Part shown: in pieces, positions 1 to 11,459 of the stretch | How the letters are laid out: every line of letters starts with the position of its first letter | How positions within the stretch are numbered: position 1 is the stretch's first letter | From: Isoetes taiwanensis | Taxonomy: Eukaryota > Streptophyta > Lycopodiopsida > Isoetales > Isoetaceae | DNA length: 64,000 bases | Direction: 5' to 3' | NCBI GenBank assembly: GCA_021234155.1 | Contig: JAJEKV010000010.1 | Span: forward strand, 15,097,329-15,161,328 | Translations under genes and position numbers: made by a program | Notes under the pieces: model-generated | Seen by the model: only the letters and a program-made list of their open reading frames with translations | Told to the model about the DNA's origin: nothing | Databases searched by the model: none

Positions 1-464
1 AATATTTGTACAAAATTAACACCATTAAGTACATTCCCTCAAACCTTTTGGTATTTTGCAAACCTTAATATACAGTATACAAAAATTTGTACAGCCATAC
101 CCCACAAACGAGGATCGCCATGTATGGTCCAGATTAAGGAATAAAGGGCAAATATGCCCATCCGACAGCTCTCGGTGCCCGGAGTAATCCCCCGTGTGAA
201 TATGCACCCAAACCAAAGGGGGTTTCAGTGGGATTTTAATTTAAATGTGTTAGATGCAATGATTTGTATGAATTGATATTAATGGTAGTTATGTATGGGT
301 TGTTATGTGTGGGTTTATAAACTCGAACCTCAAATATGATGTCTCATTAATTTCGGCCGGTGTCTCATTTTCTATCCATCCTAAAAAAATCTAAAAACCA
401 TTTCCACTGCCGAAAAAATAACTAAAATTATAGTCGATATATGTTCAATTATGCCCAAAATATA
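1..464. other. AT-rich sequence, no gene recognised
   Basis: No ORF here resembles a known protein; the longest reading frames are about 60 codons and have no recognisable motif. The right edge (447-464) is the first copy of an 18-bp target-site duplication belonging to the LINE fragment that follows. Confidence 0.5.
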
Positions 465-721
465 CTCAGGTACAAGCTATTTCAAAGCTTTCTGGTGTTC
501 CCGGGATTAGTAGAGCGGAAGTTTGCCATTTGGCGGGACTTCTTGGGTGTTGTAGATGGTGATGGTCAGTTTGTACAGCAGTAGAGTTGCAGTTTTTCTG
601 TGAGTTTGTTGTGGAGTGTCGAGGTATCGCTGTCTCTTTGGGGCAGTTCTCCTTCCTCCTCACTTGCTTTGTAACATTACCATTCTTTTAATATATTGAT
701 GACACAGTTCTTCAAAAAAAA
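465..721 (+). mobile_element. 5'-truncated LINE (L1-like) 3' end
   Basis: A 257-bp insert ends in a plant L1-like tail (TTTTAATATATTG, then a short spacer and a poly-A run from 714). It is flanked by a perfect 18-bp direct repeat, AATTATGCCCAAAATATA, at 447-464 and 722-739. A long target-site duplication plus a 3' poly-A tail is the signature of target-primed reverse transcription. Only the 3' untranslated end is left and no reverse transcriptase codons are visible. A SINE is possible but I see no tRNA-like A or B box at the 5' end. Confidence 0.8.
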
Positions 722-739
722 AATTATGCCCAAAATATA

Positions 740-1059
740 TGCCAAGGTGTTAACAGTAACTCTCTCTCTAATGAATTGCCCCTTGAGATGGAGCTACTCT
801 AGATGTTGAAAGAGGCAACAACAGCCAATAAATAACCTAAATAGGTACCATTAGGAATTTAATTGCCTATTTACTAACACCTAAGCTCCAAATATTTAAG
901 GATGCCTTAATCACGTAATATAGGCCTTTACTCCCCCTGATCAGGCATCATTAACTTTTACATAAGACTCCTTAAGATAAGACTTCTTAAGACATATATG
1001 ACATCTAACCGACTTACATATGGTACTCAACAATATTCCTTCAACCATAGCAAAGCATT
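740..1059. other. AT-rich intergenic DNA, nothing recognised
   Basis: No gene, repeat unit or RNA recognised between the LINE fragment and the first LTR-like sequence. The left edge of the LTR fragment is approximate because similarity to the other LTR copies fades gradually. Confidence 0.4.
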
Positions 1060-1818
1060 CCATAGCCCCCGTAGCCAGGTGGGTTGCTATGCACAAGCTG
1101 CATAATAATAGGAACTAAGGGGTCTAAACTAGAACCATCCTCTAGATAACAGCCACTAGGTGTATACCCCCCTTCCCAATACACAAGATCAACCAACATC
1201 GTACGTCAATATAACATGATAAATAATAATGATCCATCTAAGCCTAATCACATGCATCTAACTTACAGTTAGGGTTCATTGATTAGGGTTCCAAACCTAG
1301 ACTGGGGGTTCTAGGAAGGCTCTACTAGCAAGATAAGATAGTAGCTCATCTGGAATCCTAGGTTCCATATGATCTACCTATGAAGCTACTATGAATATCT
1401 GCTCCGGACAAACTTCCTCCAACTCCTTGGGTCTCCATGATTTGATGATGAGTCGAGTGATTCCTCCTCCTTCTGATAAACATGCTGCCTTGGGCTATCG
1501 ATTTGAGCTATGCTGCAATGAACAGTGCTCGAAACGGAGTTTCGAGCAAAGAACAGGTCTCAAGGCAGGTGGAGCCAAAAAGTGGCCTAGGGTTAGGGTA
1601 CTTATAGGTTAGGGTTCACGTGGCACCAATGGGGTGCTTCCATGTGGTAGGTGCCCATATAGGTTGAGGCCATGTAGAAATGGCCTTAAACCTAAGGTTG
1701 GCTAAGTTATGTAATTAACTTGGCCATGCTCCCTTTTCTACTTACTATGGTGTACAAGGCTATAATGATAGGCTTGTACAGTGACGATTAATGATATGTA
1801 TTTCCGGGGAACGTCACA
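1060..1818 (-). mobile_element. Truncated LTR of the A/B chromovirus family (A0)
   Basis: This stretch aligns by eye with the second half of the complete LTR at 1979-3506 and with the B LTRs. Shared landmarks are the segment containing CCCCCCTTCCCAATACA and the terminal GGGGAACGTCACA at 1806-1818. It is followed by a purine tract when read on the minus strand (AAGGGGGGAGAA), the polypurine tract expected next to a 3' LTR of a minus-strand element. Its outer half is missing, so it is an old, degraded copy. Confidence 0.75.
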
Positions 1819-1978
1819 TTCTCCCCCCTTATGATAATGATGTCCTCAACATTATGCTACGGTGACTAACCTGCACTAACACTGTATAAGGACTTAACTA
1901 TATTGGAATGATTAGCTTGCTATTAGCTACTTATTACGTATATATAAGCTATATTTGTACCTATACAAAATAATATAG
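1819..1978 (-). mobile_element. Polypurine tract and short internal remnant of A0
   Basis: About 160 bp follow the A0 LTR. The first 20 bp resemble the start of the internal regions of A1 (3507 on) and B (18739 on), including the minus-strand purine tract. The remainder is unclassified. It ends where the A1 LTR begins with TGTGACGT at 1979, as if A1 had inserted just inside A0. Confidence 0.5.
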
Positions 1979-3506
1979 TGTGACGTCCCTTATTTCATGT
2001 ACGATGCTCCCATCGTATCCGAAGCTGGAGTTCATCCCTCTGGCAACCAAGTTGACAGAGGCTGTCCATCTAGTACCTATCCCTTGACAAGGAACCGGTG
2101 AGGAAGAATGGACGTGTCATTCATCCCATCTTCCCTCGGGGCCGTCCTAGCTGCGGAAGCATAAATAAACATGAGCACATGACATCAAATATAAATAGCT
2201 CCACCTCGAAGGGTGGCTCACCATAGCATACATATGAAAGCACATCAACAACATCATCACAGGGGAGATCCTACCCAAGGCTCAGACTCAAGGGGTATGG
2301 ACTGACGGCTTGGGTCTCCAAAAGCCATTGCAGACAGAATTCATGTCAATGGATTGGGCTAGCATAAGAACATGGCTGTTGAGTAGTCATCTCCATCCGC
2401 CCCTCCTGTGCATACTTTGCAGATTAGGCTGATAAGTCTTGGTACCGAACCGTAGCGTATCGGGTGCATACCCAAGGGGCTACTCCTGGTTTTCATCTCC
2501 TCAGTCCCGATGAGGCAGGAGGAGATCACTTCCTCCAGAGGTATGCATGCCCATCATAGGCGGCTAGAGGGCCACTGCCCATCTATAACTTGAACCTCAT
2601 TGAAGGCAACGCATCGGCCAAGAGGTGTTGAGCCCAAGCCTCGCCCACACGTAGTGGCAAGCCATCAGGCCTAGCCTGCTAAGATCCCTGGTAGGCTTTA
2701 TACACCAGAGGGATTGATCTGCAATGGGACATGTCCTCCTTATCCACCGGTCTAGCCCCGCTACCCACAGCCAGGCGGGCTCTTATGCACAGGCCTCATT
2801 AATTGAGAATTAATGAGGCTATCTAGATACATCAACTACTGAAGCTTTCAAGATCTCTACCCCCCTTCCCAATACACAGGAGTGCGCATAGAATAGAATA
2901 TCATCACGTAGAACTGAAATACAAACTAACATTTAATCTATCTATCTAAACATACATGGTTAGATTCCTTTGTTAGGGCTTGTGATCTCATAATCTATAA
3001 GGCTGCTAAGGCTAATCTAACATGCTATCCCAGCTCATTGCCGGACTAAAAGTTGGCATTGCACAGCAAAATCACTGGTTACCTAATCCCTGGCTTGCTC
3101 TCGCACCTCGGATCGCGTCCATGCCTTTGCCTGGGTCGAAGGCGACTGAACCTGGAGGATCTGTTGTGCAAAGACGGTTTGGCAGCGTCTGGCAATGCGA
3201 ACTAGCAGCTTGGCTTGGCCGAAAATGGCCCAAGGACGCCGAAATGCGAATTAGGAAAAGATTTAAGGTTCTTCCTTTTGTTCCTTTTTACATGACCTTT
3301 TAGGATTAGGGCTAAAATGACATATGGGGTTTTGCCACGAGGCAAAGGGGTTAAATGCATATGTTTATAGACACATGCAACATAAGAGGTTGCCCCCTAG
3401 GGTGTATCCCTTTCCGGTTTCCAAGTATGTCATCAATGTGACATGTACGAGTGGCGTGGTAGTATAATATATGTATTTGTACCGTATATTATGCTGGAAC
3501 GTCACA
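1979..3506 (-). mobile_element. 3' LTR of chromovirus A1
   Basis: This 1528-bp LTR has perfect inverted ends, TGTGACGT at 1979 and ACGTCACA ending at 3506. It matches the organisation of the B LTRs throughout, though with considerable divergence. Immediately inside (3507-3517) the minus strand reads as a G-rich polypurine tract next to the LTR. That makes this the 3' LTR of a minus-strand element whose coding region lies to the right. The 5' LTR is not in the window because C interrupts the element. Confidence 0.85.
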
Positions 3507-4208
3507 ACCTCCCCACGAATTGATGTTGTTCTCGGCGTCACGAGTCTCTCCACCTTGGAAACCTGCATGATCCCTGCAACACATTTCATGCATGCAATTC
3601 TTATAACAATCACTCAAAGGTAATATTTAAGTTTAAGTTTTATAATCACATCCCTTGTTTCATAGCATGATGTAATAAGGTGATTTCTCAACTCTTACTT
3701 ACATTAACATTTAATATTCACAAAACTTTTATAATTTGCACACTTATCATTAGCAGGGTTTTCAATTTTTTATGATTTAAAGGTCCATTTGGTCTCCTTG
3801 CAACACATTATGATAAAACATGTGTTGTAAGTCTTCGCAGTGTGACCCTCCTGCCGCTAGACACTCCTATTGGCCTGTAGGTCCAACACTACGTTAGTAC
3901 ACATTTATTTATTATAAAGTTGGTTATAAGGAAACCACCTATTTAATTACACTTAATCAACTATATGGATGCAAGACTAATCTTCCGGCATAGGAAGAGG
4001 ATGCTTCTTTCATCATGGCCGTGGAGACAGCGCCTTATAATGCCTAGGATGATCACTCATGCCTACACCTTTCGTCGCCCTTTGGCGTGGAGAATGGCGT
4101 CCTCCCCATAGTAGGTGTTGACTAGAGGTGCTTTCCTTTCAATGCATGAACTAAATGACCTCTTATCTCTCAATTTCATCTACTTCCGTGGCGATGGAAG
4201 TAGACTTC
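3507..4208 (-). mobile_element. A1 internal 3' untranslated region
   Basis: Non-coding sequence between the A1 polypurine tract and the end of its pol gene. It shares blocks with the matching part of B (18739-19615), such as the segment around 3790-3900 with its pyrimidine-rich CCTTGCAACACATT motif. No ORF was recognised. Confidence 0.6.
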
Positions 4209-5360
4209 TTAATCTACCTCACACTCACCTATCGGTTCGGTGTCGACTACTTCTGTGACGAGTCGACCTTTGCATTGCTCCATGAATTGGAGGTACTGCT
4301 TCTCCAAATCTGATTGTAGTACCCACCTAGCGTCTTCCACAGGTAAATGTGTCCACTTCACTAGGTTTTGAAGGAATAGGGATCTTCTTATTTTCTTGTA
4401 GGACCTATCAAAAAGAACCCCTGGGATGATCTCAAGTTGGTCGTCCGTCATATTTAGTAACTCTGTTATCTCCAATACCTCCTTTGAATTAGGAGCGTGC
4501 CTCTTCAGGAGGCTTACGTGGATGAGCTTATGGATTTTGAGATGTGCTGGCAGATTCAACTTGTAGAATTGGCTACCTACTCTTTTGGTGATCTTAAACG
4601 ACCCAACCATCTTGGAGCAAGCCTCTTGCAATTTCCAATGTGGAGCTTCGCTTGTTTGACCTTGATCTTCAGCCACACTTTGTCCCCTACTTGGAACTCT
4701 CTTACTGATCTGTGCTTATCGGCTACGCTCTTCTACCGGCTCCTTGCTGCTAGAAGATAACCTCGCACTTCCTCCACCAATTGTTGCATGTCGGCTAGCA
4801 TCTGCTGGGATACTTCTACCTTGGACACGGGATTGTGCCAAGTGTCTGGGGTCAAGCATTGGTAGCCGTAGTTGATCATGAACGGCGACATTTGAGACAA
4901 CTCCTGCTTGGTGCTATTGTATGCAAACTCCACCAAGTGAATGTAATCATCCCACTTTGATTGCTTCTTCTATACATAATTCCTCAATATATCTTCAAGT
5001 ATCCGATTCGTACGCTTTGTCTGCCTATCCGTCTGAGGGCGATATGATGTGCTCATCGATAGCTTCGTCTGGATAGTGGTGAAGAGATCTCCCCAAAATG
5101 CACTCATGAACTTCGAATCCCTATCAGAGATTATCTCCCTTAGCATCCCATGGAGTTGGAAGATCTTCTTTGTGAACAACACGGCAACATCCAATGCCGT
5201 ATCCGTGGTCCTACATGGCAAAAAATGTGCCATTTTTGACAACTTGTCGACTACTACCATGAAGGCATCCTTGCCCCTTATGGTTCTTGGGAGCCCTGTT
5301 ATGAAGTCCATGCTTATTACCCCATTTGGCATTTGGCACTGGCAATGGCAATGGCTCTAA
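4209..5360 (-). pseudogene. Integrase and chromodomain end of A1 pol (broken)
   Basis: Reading right to left, the fragments are an integrase core (5332-4970, with ISMDFITGLP and ISDRDSKF carrying the first two catalytic Asp residues), a connecting piece (4936-4733) and a C-terminal part (4676-4209). The C-terminal part has the FYKLNLP...HKLIHVSLLK signature and a chromodomain-like tail (FLQNLVKWTHLPVEDARWV), which identifies a chromovirus. The third catalytic residue, normally Glu in the TERTNR motif, is Lys here (TKRTNR), and frameshifts separate the pieces. The gene stops abruptly at 5360, where C has inserted. Reverse transcriptase and gag should lie beyond C, outside the window. Confidence 0.85.
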
Positions 5361-5956
5361 TGTTAGTCCTGTACGTCCTAATACAGGACTATTCATGCAC
5401 ACGACGGACCAGGTCAAGGCTAAAGATCCACAGTCAGGTGGAGGTCAGTCGTCAAAGGCCCCGCAGAAGACCAAGCCGCCGCAGACCACGCAGTCAAAGG
5501 CCGTGCCCGGGACCAAGAGGAGGCGCACAGAGAAATGATGCACTGTCACCATCTGCGCCATTTCAGGGTCTCAAGAGGCACCGCCAACGTTCCTACAAAT
5601 CAGGCCTCCTTCCAGGAGTCGGTACCGAGCTTGACAGAGTATCTATATTGGGCCAAAGGCCATTGTACTATATATATGAGTAGATCTAGCCCTCATGGGG
5701 TAGATGAGTTTTTGGTCTTATCTCACTTCTGCCTTCTCTCGATTGCGAGAGCTCATGTATCACAATTGATATCAAAGAGTTTTGTTCTCTTCATTGTGTT
5801 TTACATTGTTCTTTTTGTTTTCCTTGTTGTCTCTTTTTCCTTCCTTAGTTTCTTTTGCAAATCCCGCGTGACACAGCTACCGGATTCTCCTGTTTGATCC
5901 ACGGGTCCTCACAGCAGGGCTGTCTTGCAGGAGTTCCCGAACCCAGACCCCAAACA
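5361..5956 (+). mobile_element. 5' LTR of element C
   Basis: This 596-bp LTR starts TGTTAGTCCTGT and ends CCCCAAACA. It is the reverse complement, with moderate divergence, of the two LTRs of N at 7197-7773 and 17650-18221. That places C and N in one family but in opposite orientations. Short ORFs that cross it are read-through and are not genes. Confidence 0.9.
5669..5677 (+). promoter_or_regulatory. TATA box in C 5' LTR
   Basis: TATATATAT lies in the LTR in a context (GTACTATATATATGAG) that is conserved in inverted form in both N LTRs, for example at 17903-17912. Conservation between diverged family members supports a real core promoter for the element transcript. Confidence 0.6.
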
Positions 5957-5957
5957 C

Positions 5958-5974
5958 TGTCGCCGCTGCCGGGT
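5958..5974 (+). other. Primer binding site of C (tRNA-Asp-like)
   Basis: One base after the LTR the sequence reads TGTCGCCGCTGCCGGGT. This resembles the tRNA-Asp-type primer binding site used by Athila elements (TGGCGCCGTTGCCGGG) with a few mismatches. The same position in N reads similarly on the minus strand. Confidence 0.55.
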
Positions 5975-6003
5975 CTGATTTTCTTTCCCTTCTTTCTTTT
6001 ATC

Positions 6004-6025
6004 ATGTCTGCCCGAGCCTTCACCC
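6004..6025 (+). pseudogene. Start of C gag, cut by B
   Basis: An ATG at 6004 opens a frame that is interrupted by B after about 21 bp. The reading frame resumes across the duplicated CACCC at 30427. The equivalent region of N (minus strand, just inside its 5' LTR) shows the same downstream peptide, so this is the likely gag initiation codon. B therefore landed almost on the translation start. Confidence 0.55.
6021..6025. repeat. Target-site duplication of B, left copy (CACCC)
   Basis: CACCC occurs immediately left of the B LTR start (TGTGACGT at 6026) and immediately right of the other LTR end (ACGTCACA, then CACCC at 30422-30426). A 5-bp duplication is typical of Ty3/gypsy integrases. Confidence 0.9.
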
Positions 6026-7196
6026 TGTGACGTCCCCTACTCGTATACGGTGCACTCACCGTATACAAACAGGAGTTCATCCCCCATACCAGCTCCATGC
6101 TAATACAGGGCCCTCCACATGACACTGCAACCGTGACGGGTTCCAGTGGGAAGAGTGGAAGGGTCATTGCACCCCGCTCCCTCGGGGCCTACCTAGCCGC
6201 AGAAGCGTAAACATACATGTCGAGAAAGCACATACATCAACATCATATGACCATCAATGAAGGATGGTCCTCCACATATCTGCATAGACAAAGGTCAAAG
6301 ACCTTTGCACATAGGAAATCCTACCTAAGGCTCGGACTCAAGGGATGACTGGACGGCCCGGGTCTCGAGTTCATTGCGCATGGCATTCATGGCAATGGAT
6401 TTGGCTGGCATATGAACATAGCTTAGGGTTGTCCACTCCATCCGCCCCTCCCCGTGCACACTTTGCGAGTGAGTGGTCCAAAAGTGTCGGACCGACAGAA
6501 GCCCGCCGGGATGCATAGCCAAGAGGGCTACTCCCGGGCTCATCTTCCCGGCCCCGATGGGGCAGGTAGGGATCACTCCCTCCGCAGATCTACATGCTGA
6601 CTCAAGGTGGCTAGAGGGCCACTTGCCTCAGATTCGACCGAACCCACCGGAAGGTGAACACCACCCCACGGGTGTCGAGCCCATGCCTTGCCCGCACGCA
6701 GGCAAGCCATTGGACCTAGCCACGCTGGTTCCCCAGTAGGGCCTTACACACCGTAGGAACCGCTCATGAGTCGACACAAGAACCTCCTTCTCGGCCCGGG
6801 CCCGCCCCTTCACCCACACATCCCTGTGGCTCTTGCGCCACAGGCCTAATCTACAAGCAGGCTAGCGAGGCTACTCTAGGAGCATCAACTACAAAGCTTT
6901 AGGTCTCTACCCCCCTTCCCAATATAAGGAGCTCATAGAGATGCATCATCCATATACTTCACAGAGAACTAAAGAACTAGATCTAATCTACAACATAGAG
7001 TTAGGTTCTTTAGTTAGGATCTGCTATCTAGAGATCTAGAGGGCTGCTATGGGCAATCTAATAGGCTAAACCTACTGATTTATTGACTAAAATAGGGTTT
7101 AGACTATCTAATTGGCCAAATACCTGATCCTTGAGGGGCTCCTCCTGACCTGAGCTCGACCATCCTGCTGAGACGCTCGAATCAAGGGAAACTAAG
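6026..7196 (-). mobile_element. B left LTR, first part (interrupted by N)
   Basis: This starts TGTGACGTCCCC and tracks the right LTR (28760 on) to ...GGGAAACTAAG at 7196. There N interrupts it. The uninterrupted sequence at about 29905-29940 of the other LTR shows the empty site, with GGGAAACTAAGGATG continuous. Confidence 0.92.
7192..7196. repeat. Target-site duplication of N (CTAAG)
   Basis: CTAAG at 7192-7196 precedes the N LTR and is repeated at 18222-18226 after the other N LTR. The B right LTR has a single CTAAG at the equivalent place, which confirms the duplication. Confidence 0.93.
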
Positions 7197-7773
7197 TGTT
7201 TGGGGTCTGGGTTCGGGAACTCCTGGAAGACAGCCCTCTGTGAGGACCCGTGGATCTAACAGGAGAGTCCGGGGGACTATGTCACGCGGGATTTGCTGAA
7301 AGAGAAGAAAAGGAAGAGAACAGAACAAATGAGAGAAAGATGATAAGCTTCCTTGATATCAATGATGAAAATACATGAGCTCTCGCAATAGAGAGAAAAC
7401 TGAAGTGAGACAAGACTCAAAACTCATCTAAAAACTTATGAGCTAACTCTACTCATATATATAGTACAATGGCCTTGGGCCCAATATAGACACTCGACCG
7501 ATTCTGCCGACTCACTCGGAAGGAGGCCCCGATTTGCGGAATGTTGGCGGTGCCTCTTGAAGTGCTCTAGAATCACGCCGACGCTGGCGTGACGGGTCGC
7601 CACTTGTCCGAGCGGCGCTCTTGACAGCCAAAGGCTTTGATCAAGGTGGCTCGCCGCTTAGTCTTCTCAGGAGGCTTGGATGTCCAAATCGGTGGTTGAC
7701 CGAGGATCTTTGAGCTTGACCTGGTCTCGACGTATGCATGAATAGTCCCTGCACTCAGAGGCACAGACTAACA
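7197..7773 (-). mobile_element. 3' LTR of N
   Basis: 577 bp, running TGTTTGGGG to ACTAACA on the plus strand. Just inside (7774-7790) the minus strand reads TTTGGTGGGGGAG, a polypurine tract adjoining the LTR, so this is the 3' LTR of a minus-strand element. Confidence 0.9.
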
Positions 7774-7849
7774 CTCCCCCACCAAACGACACACCAGAGT
7801 GAAGAAAAGGAGGAAGCGCCGGAGGGCGGGAAGCCATCACCTCAAAGTG

Positions 7850-9800
7850 ATCCTCACGGAGTGAGGACGGGCCCCATTATGGTACCGGCCGATGAGATCT
7901 TGGCGCGATTGAAGAGCTTGAGGAGTGTCTTGGCCAAGGGCGTGATCAGCATCAATAAGAAAATGAGAGCGCATACCATGTCTTCAAGTGCGCCGGGGCA
8001 TCCAAGAAATGTAATCGACACTCCATGAGGAGACAAATCAAAGGCCAAAGGCACCGACGCGGCATTTGATTGGGTTGAAAAAATGGGACGCCGATTTAAG
8101 GAGCTTAGCAAAATGCATTTGAGGGCAGCGCAAAATCCCGCTTTGAAGATGGACGTAGGATCGTGAGGTGGAGGCGCTTCCGCAAGAAGGTGTTGAGACC
8201 ATGAAGCGCATTCCGCGCTGGCTGTTGCCAACCACGCCATTAGCAATGTAGATCCAATTGGTGGTGTTGTCCGTGAGTAGCACCTTCTTCCCAATGTGAT
8301 CGGCTAACAAAACGGGATCCCACCGAGATCCGGCCGAGATCCGAGGTGGTGTCCACCGCATGACCATCCATGACCTTGGTCCAAAAAGGAAGGCGCCAAT
8401 CGATGTCGAAAACCGGGCGCGGAGGGACGCCTGTGGAAGCATAGGGAGAAGGAACCATGCCCGCGCATGGGTTGCCGAAAGCGCCTCCCGGAATTGACCC
8501 GGACAAGATCCGGATCAAGTGCCCCACACCAAATGATCCCAAAGAGAAGCGAGAGTCGAGAGTTGACAGAGGGCTATCCCATCCCGTGGGGGACCGCCTT
8601 GCTATCCAACAGAGCACAGAATCGATTGTAACCCAAATGAGGTGTCGCATATAGACTTGTGCATAGGGAAGATCTTCTGATGTCCCGTGATACTTCCTAA
8701 TTTGTTGTTGCGCTTCCGCTTTGCCGAGAGATAAATGATTGGCAAGCTCGCATGTACCCCGATGAAAAGTTTTGGTCCGAAGGGATCCGCAAGATATGGA
8801 TTGTTATCCCGAAGCACCCATTGCGCAGTGGGGTCACCACTCGAAAAGCCGGGCGTGGCCCATTGCCAAAGTTTTCCCGTGTATCACCCGGATAGAAATC
8901 ATGAAAGATATAAGCCATGGGGCTGAACCACGCCGAAAGTGAGAAAGTCCGGATCGGCACAAAGGGGAGATCAAAGACAACAAGGGCACAAAGACAACCC
9001 TTTGTCTTCAATGGAGAGTTCGCCAAATCCGAAAAATCAGCACTCGCCGCTGGGATATCTACAGGCCATCCGCCGCGTGCCACTTTGAAAGGAAGAGGTG
9101 GCGCCGAAACCAACCACGTAATCATGATAGCGCAGGAGGGAGCCGGAAGTCCACCGGCATTCTCGCGGAAGAATTGAAGTCCGGCCAAGTTTGGTTTGAG
9201 CCTCATCGCCAGATCAATAGCTTGCCGCAATGTTGTTCGAGATCACGGATCTGATTTTCCTTTTCGAGGAGGAGGCGGATCGTCACGGACCCAAGCTTCG
9301 AAAGGATTGACCTGGAGGAAGATTTCCCCTGTATTGAGACGGCACACGGCAATCTCCGCTGGGCCATCGAAGTATTTTCTTTTCTCGCACCTCCGTCGTA
9401 GCCGATCTTGAAGAGAGGTGAGCCGAGAGGTTCAGTAGAAAGCCGAGCCGGGGAGGAGGCAACTTGAGCATCTCGGGCGAAAGATTTTGAACTTGAGTGC
9501 GGAAGTTTTCACACGCCCGTACAAGGCATTGAGTTTAGCAATATCTTCATCCTTGGTACTTTCGGAGAGCAGCTTTGGACTTGTTGTGCTCCAATAGAGT
9601 CTGAATTTCTGACCGAGCCGAGCCCGCCGATCCGCGAAGTTGGCTGACTTGAGCTTGTGTACTTTGAGATCCGCATGAGCCCGTAAGAGAGCTTCATGCT
9701 TGTCTTGAAGTTTGGCCTCCAAAGTTGCAACTTGGGCAAAGGCGGCTTGAAGGTCTTGTTGTACCGCATCGAGGCCTCGAAAAGTGCTCATTGAACCCCG
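7850..9800 (-). pseudogene. N extra ORF, C-terminal half (env-like, membrane anchor)
   Basis: Downstream of pol, where Athila-type elements often carry an envelope-like ORF, several overlapping frames remain. From the N-terminal side they show a Gln/Ala/Lys-rich coiled-coil-like stretch (9806-9500), a segment with FHDFYPGDTREN near 8890, and a C-terminal part with a strongly hydrophobic run, IFLLMLITPLAKTLL, near 7910-7955. The C copy of this region keeps the same order (VFD motif followed by the FYPG-like motif). An env-like role is inferred from position and the anchor only; there is no sequence proof of a fusion protein. Confidence 0.45.
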
Positions 9801-9826
9801 GGCCATAAGAGCCGCCTTGGGATTCC

Positions 9827-11440
9827 TCAGAACTTAAGTGCGCAGCTTGAGCATCCTCGGCCGATAATTATACAACAATTGCCGAGGGTGTTGTGGTGGT
9901 GGAACCGGGCCGTTGCCCCGGTGTGGGAGGTTTGGGAAAAATGATGTGAAGTGGATGGTGTAGCGGAGGAAGAGACAAAGGACATGAGTGTGACTGGGTC
10001 ATGACCGTGGGAAGATGGGCGGATGTGCCAACTTGGTGATTGACCGAAGGGAGCCGAGTGGAAGTATGAGAATTTGGTGGTGTGGGAGGGAAGTAATGAC
10101 GATGAGGGCTTGAAAGTGCCCTCCCACGTAAACTTCGAAATGGAAGTGGTACCCCGGGCGTCCATTTCTTGGAGAAGACGATAGAACATCATTTGGGGCC
10201 AATCTATGTGGTGCTTGGAGTGTGTAGCAAAGAAGGACCAGGTTATAGAAAGGCTTATTGATATGGGTGTTCTTGATAGAATACCCCAGAATTTGGCCCA
10301 CAAAAATTTCACAAAGGTCTCATGAGGCTTGTCGATATTGGTCGACGATGGACATTGGCGTGATAAGCAAAAGCGCCAAAACGTGACATCAATATCCCGT
10401 ATAGCGGACCATGATACACAAGGAGTGTGCAAGGGAATATGAAATACCTCGTAAATCAAGTGTTGAGTCAATGAAATAGTGGTGCCATCGACCACGCGGG
10501 TGTACCCTCTTGGCGGTCAAGTAACAATATTGGCGATGAACCGCCGCAGAATCGGGGTGATTTGGAGCCTAAGTTCCATTTGAGAAAATTCAGAAGCTGG
10601 TGTCGCTCAAACTTCTTTATTGGGGCCAACAAGGGCTTCACCTGAAAAGTGGGCCAAGAAGGATACAGAGGAAAAAAGGGCCGATCCTTGGGGAGCGAGT
10701 TTGAAGTGTAGAAAATCGTGGGGCAGCCATGAGAAGGATGTGCGTAATCTAAAAGAGATGCCAAAGGCGGAAGACGAAAAGTCGAAAGCACCTGAGGATG
10801 AAAGCGCAGAGGAACGAAAAGGTTTGTTTTAGGGCGCAATAACCGGAGGCTTAAGAGGTATGAAGAGTGCGAAACAGAACCGCTGATGATGCCAAAAGTC
10901 AAAAGATGCGAAGAAGGGGATTGAGAGGCAAAATTTGGCTAAGTCCCCAAAAACGTAAGGGAGAAGCAATGAACGGTGAGGATGAGACGCGAAAGAAAGA
11001 TCGGATGTGACAGATGGCAAAGGACATCCATTAATGTTCGACGGGCGGGAAAGAAGGAATGGCATTCAATGCCGGGCAACTCTCGGCGGGATATCATTAA
11101 AAGGAATGTGTCGAAGGTACCATTGCTAGATATGCGCGGGAGAATGATTCTCCTTTTAGAAACAAATTTTGCATTGCAAAACACGCTGGCGATTTGTGTG
11201 ATTGGTCCACGCCGACAAGGAGTTCCTCGCCATGGCTATATAAGACGAACCGAAAGTGAAACGAAGGCATCCGATGGCGCCAAGATGGCGGTTGGGTTTC
11301 AACGAAGATTGCACCATGCCGACGAACCGCCGAGTGGATCACTTGTAAGATGAATTGTTCGATTCGGCGCCGCCACAACCGCGGCATTCGTGATGGACGG
11401 CCGGTGTGCCGGATGGTGAACATCCCGACCAAGACCAACG
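9827..11440 (-). pseudogene. N extra ORF, N-terminal half (plant transposon domain-like)
   Basis: Fragments at 11184-10939, 10902-10468 and 10495-9827 are collinear with 53.75-54.80 kb of C. The best-conserved block has LIYEVFHIPL and then HIDWPQMMFYRLLQEMD. This pattern, a W/F-rich segment followed by an ID...I..L helix, recalls the domain found in Athila-type ORFs annotated as putative plant transposon protein. The function is not established. Frameshifts split the frame at least three times. Confidence 0.45.
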
Positions 11441-11459
11441 GATGGAGGTGGTTCTCACC

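Noticed and set aside
5326-6103. Several plus-strand frames over the C LTR
   Set aside because: LTR read-through without a protein motif; only the ATG at 6004 is supported, by comparison with N gag.
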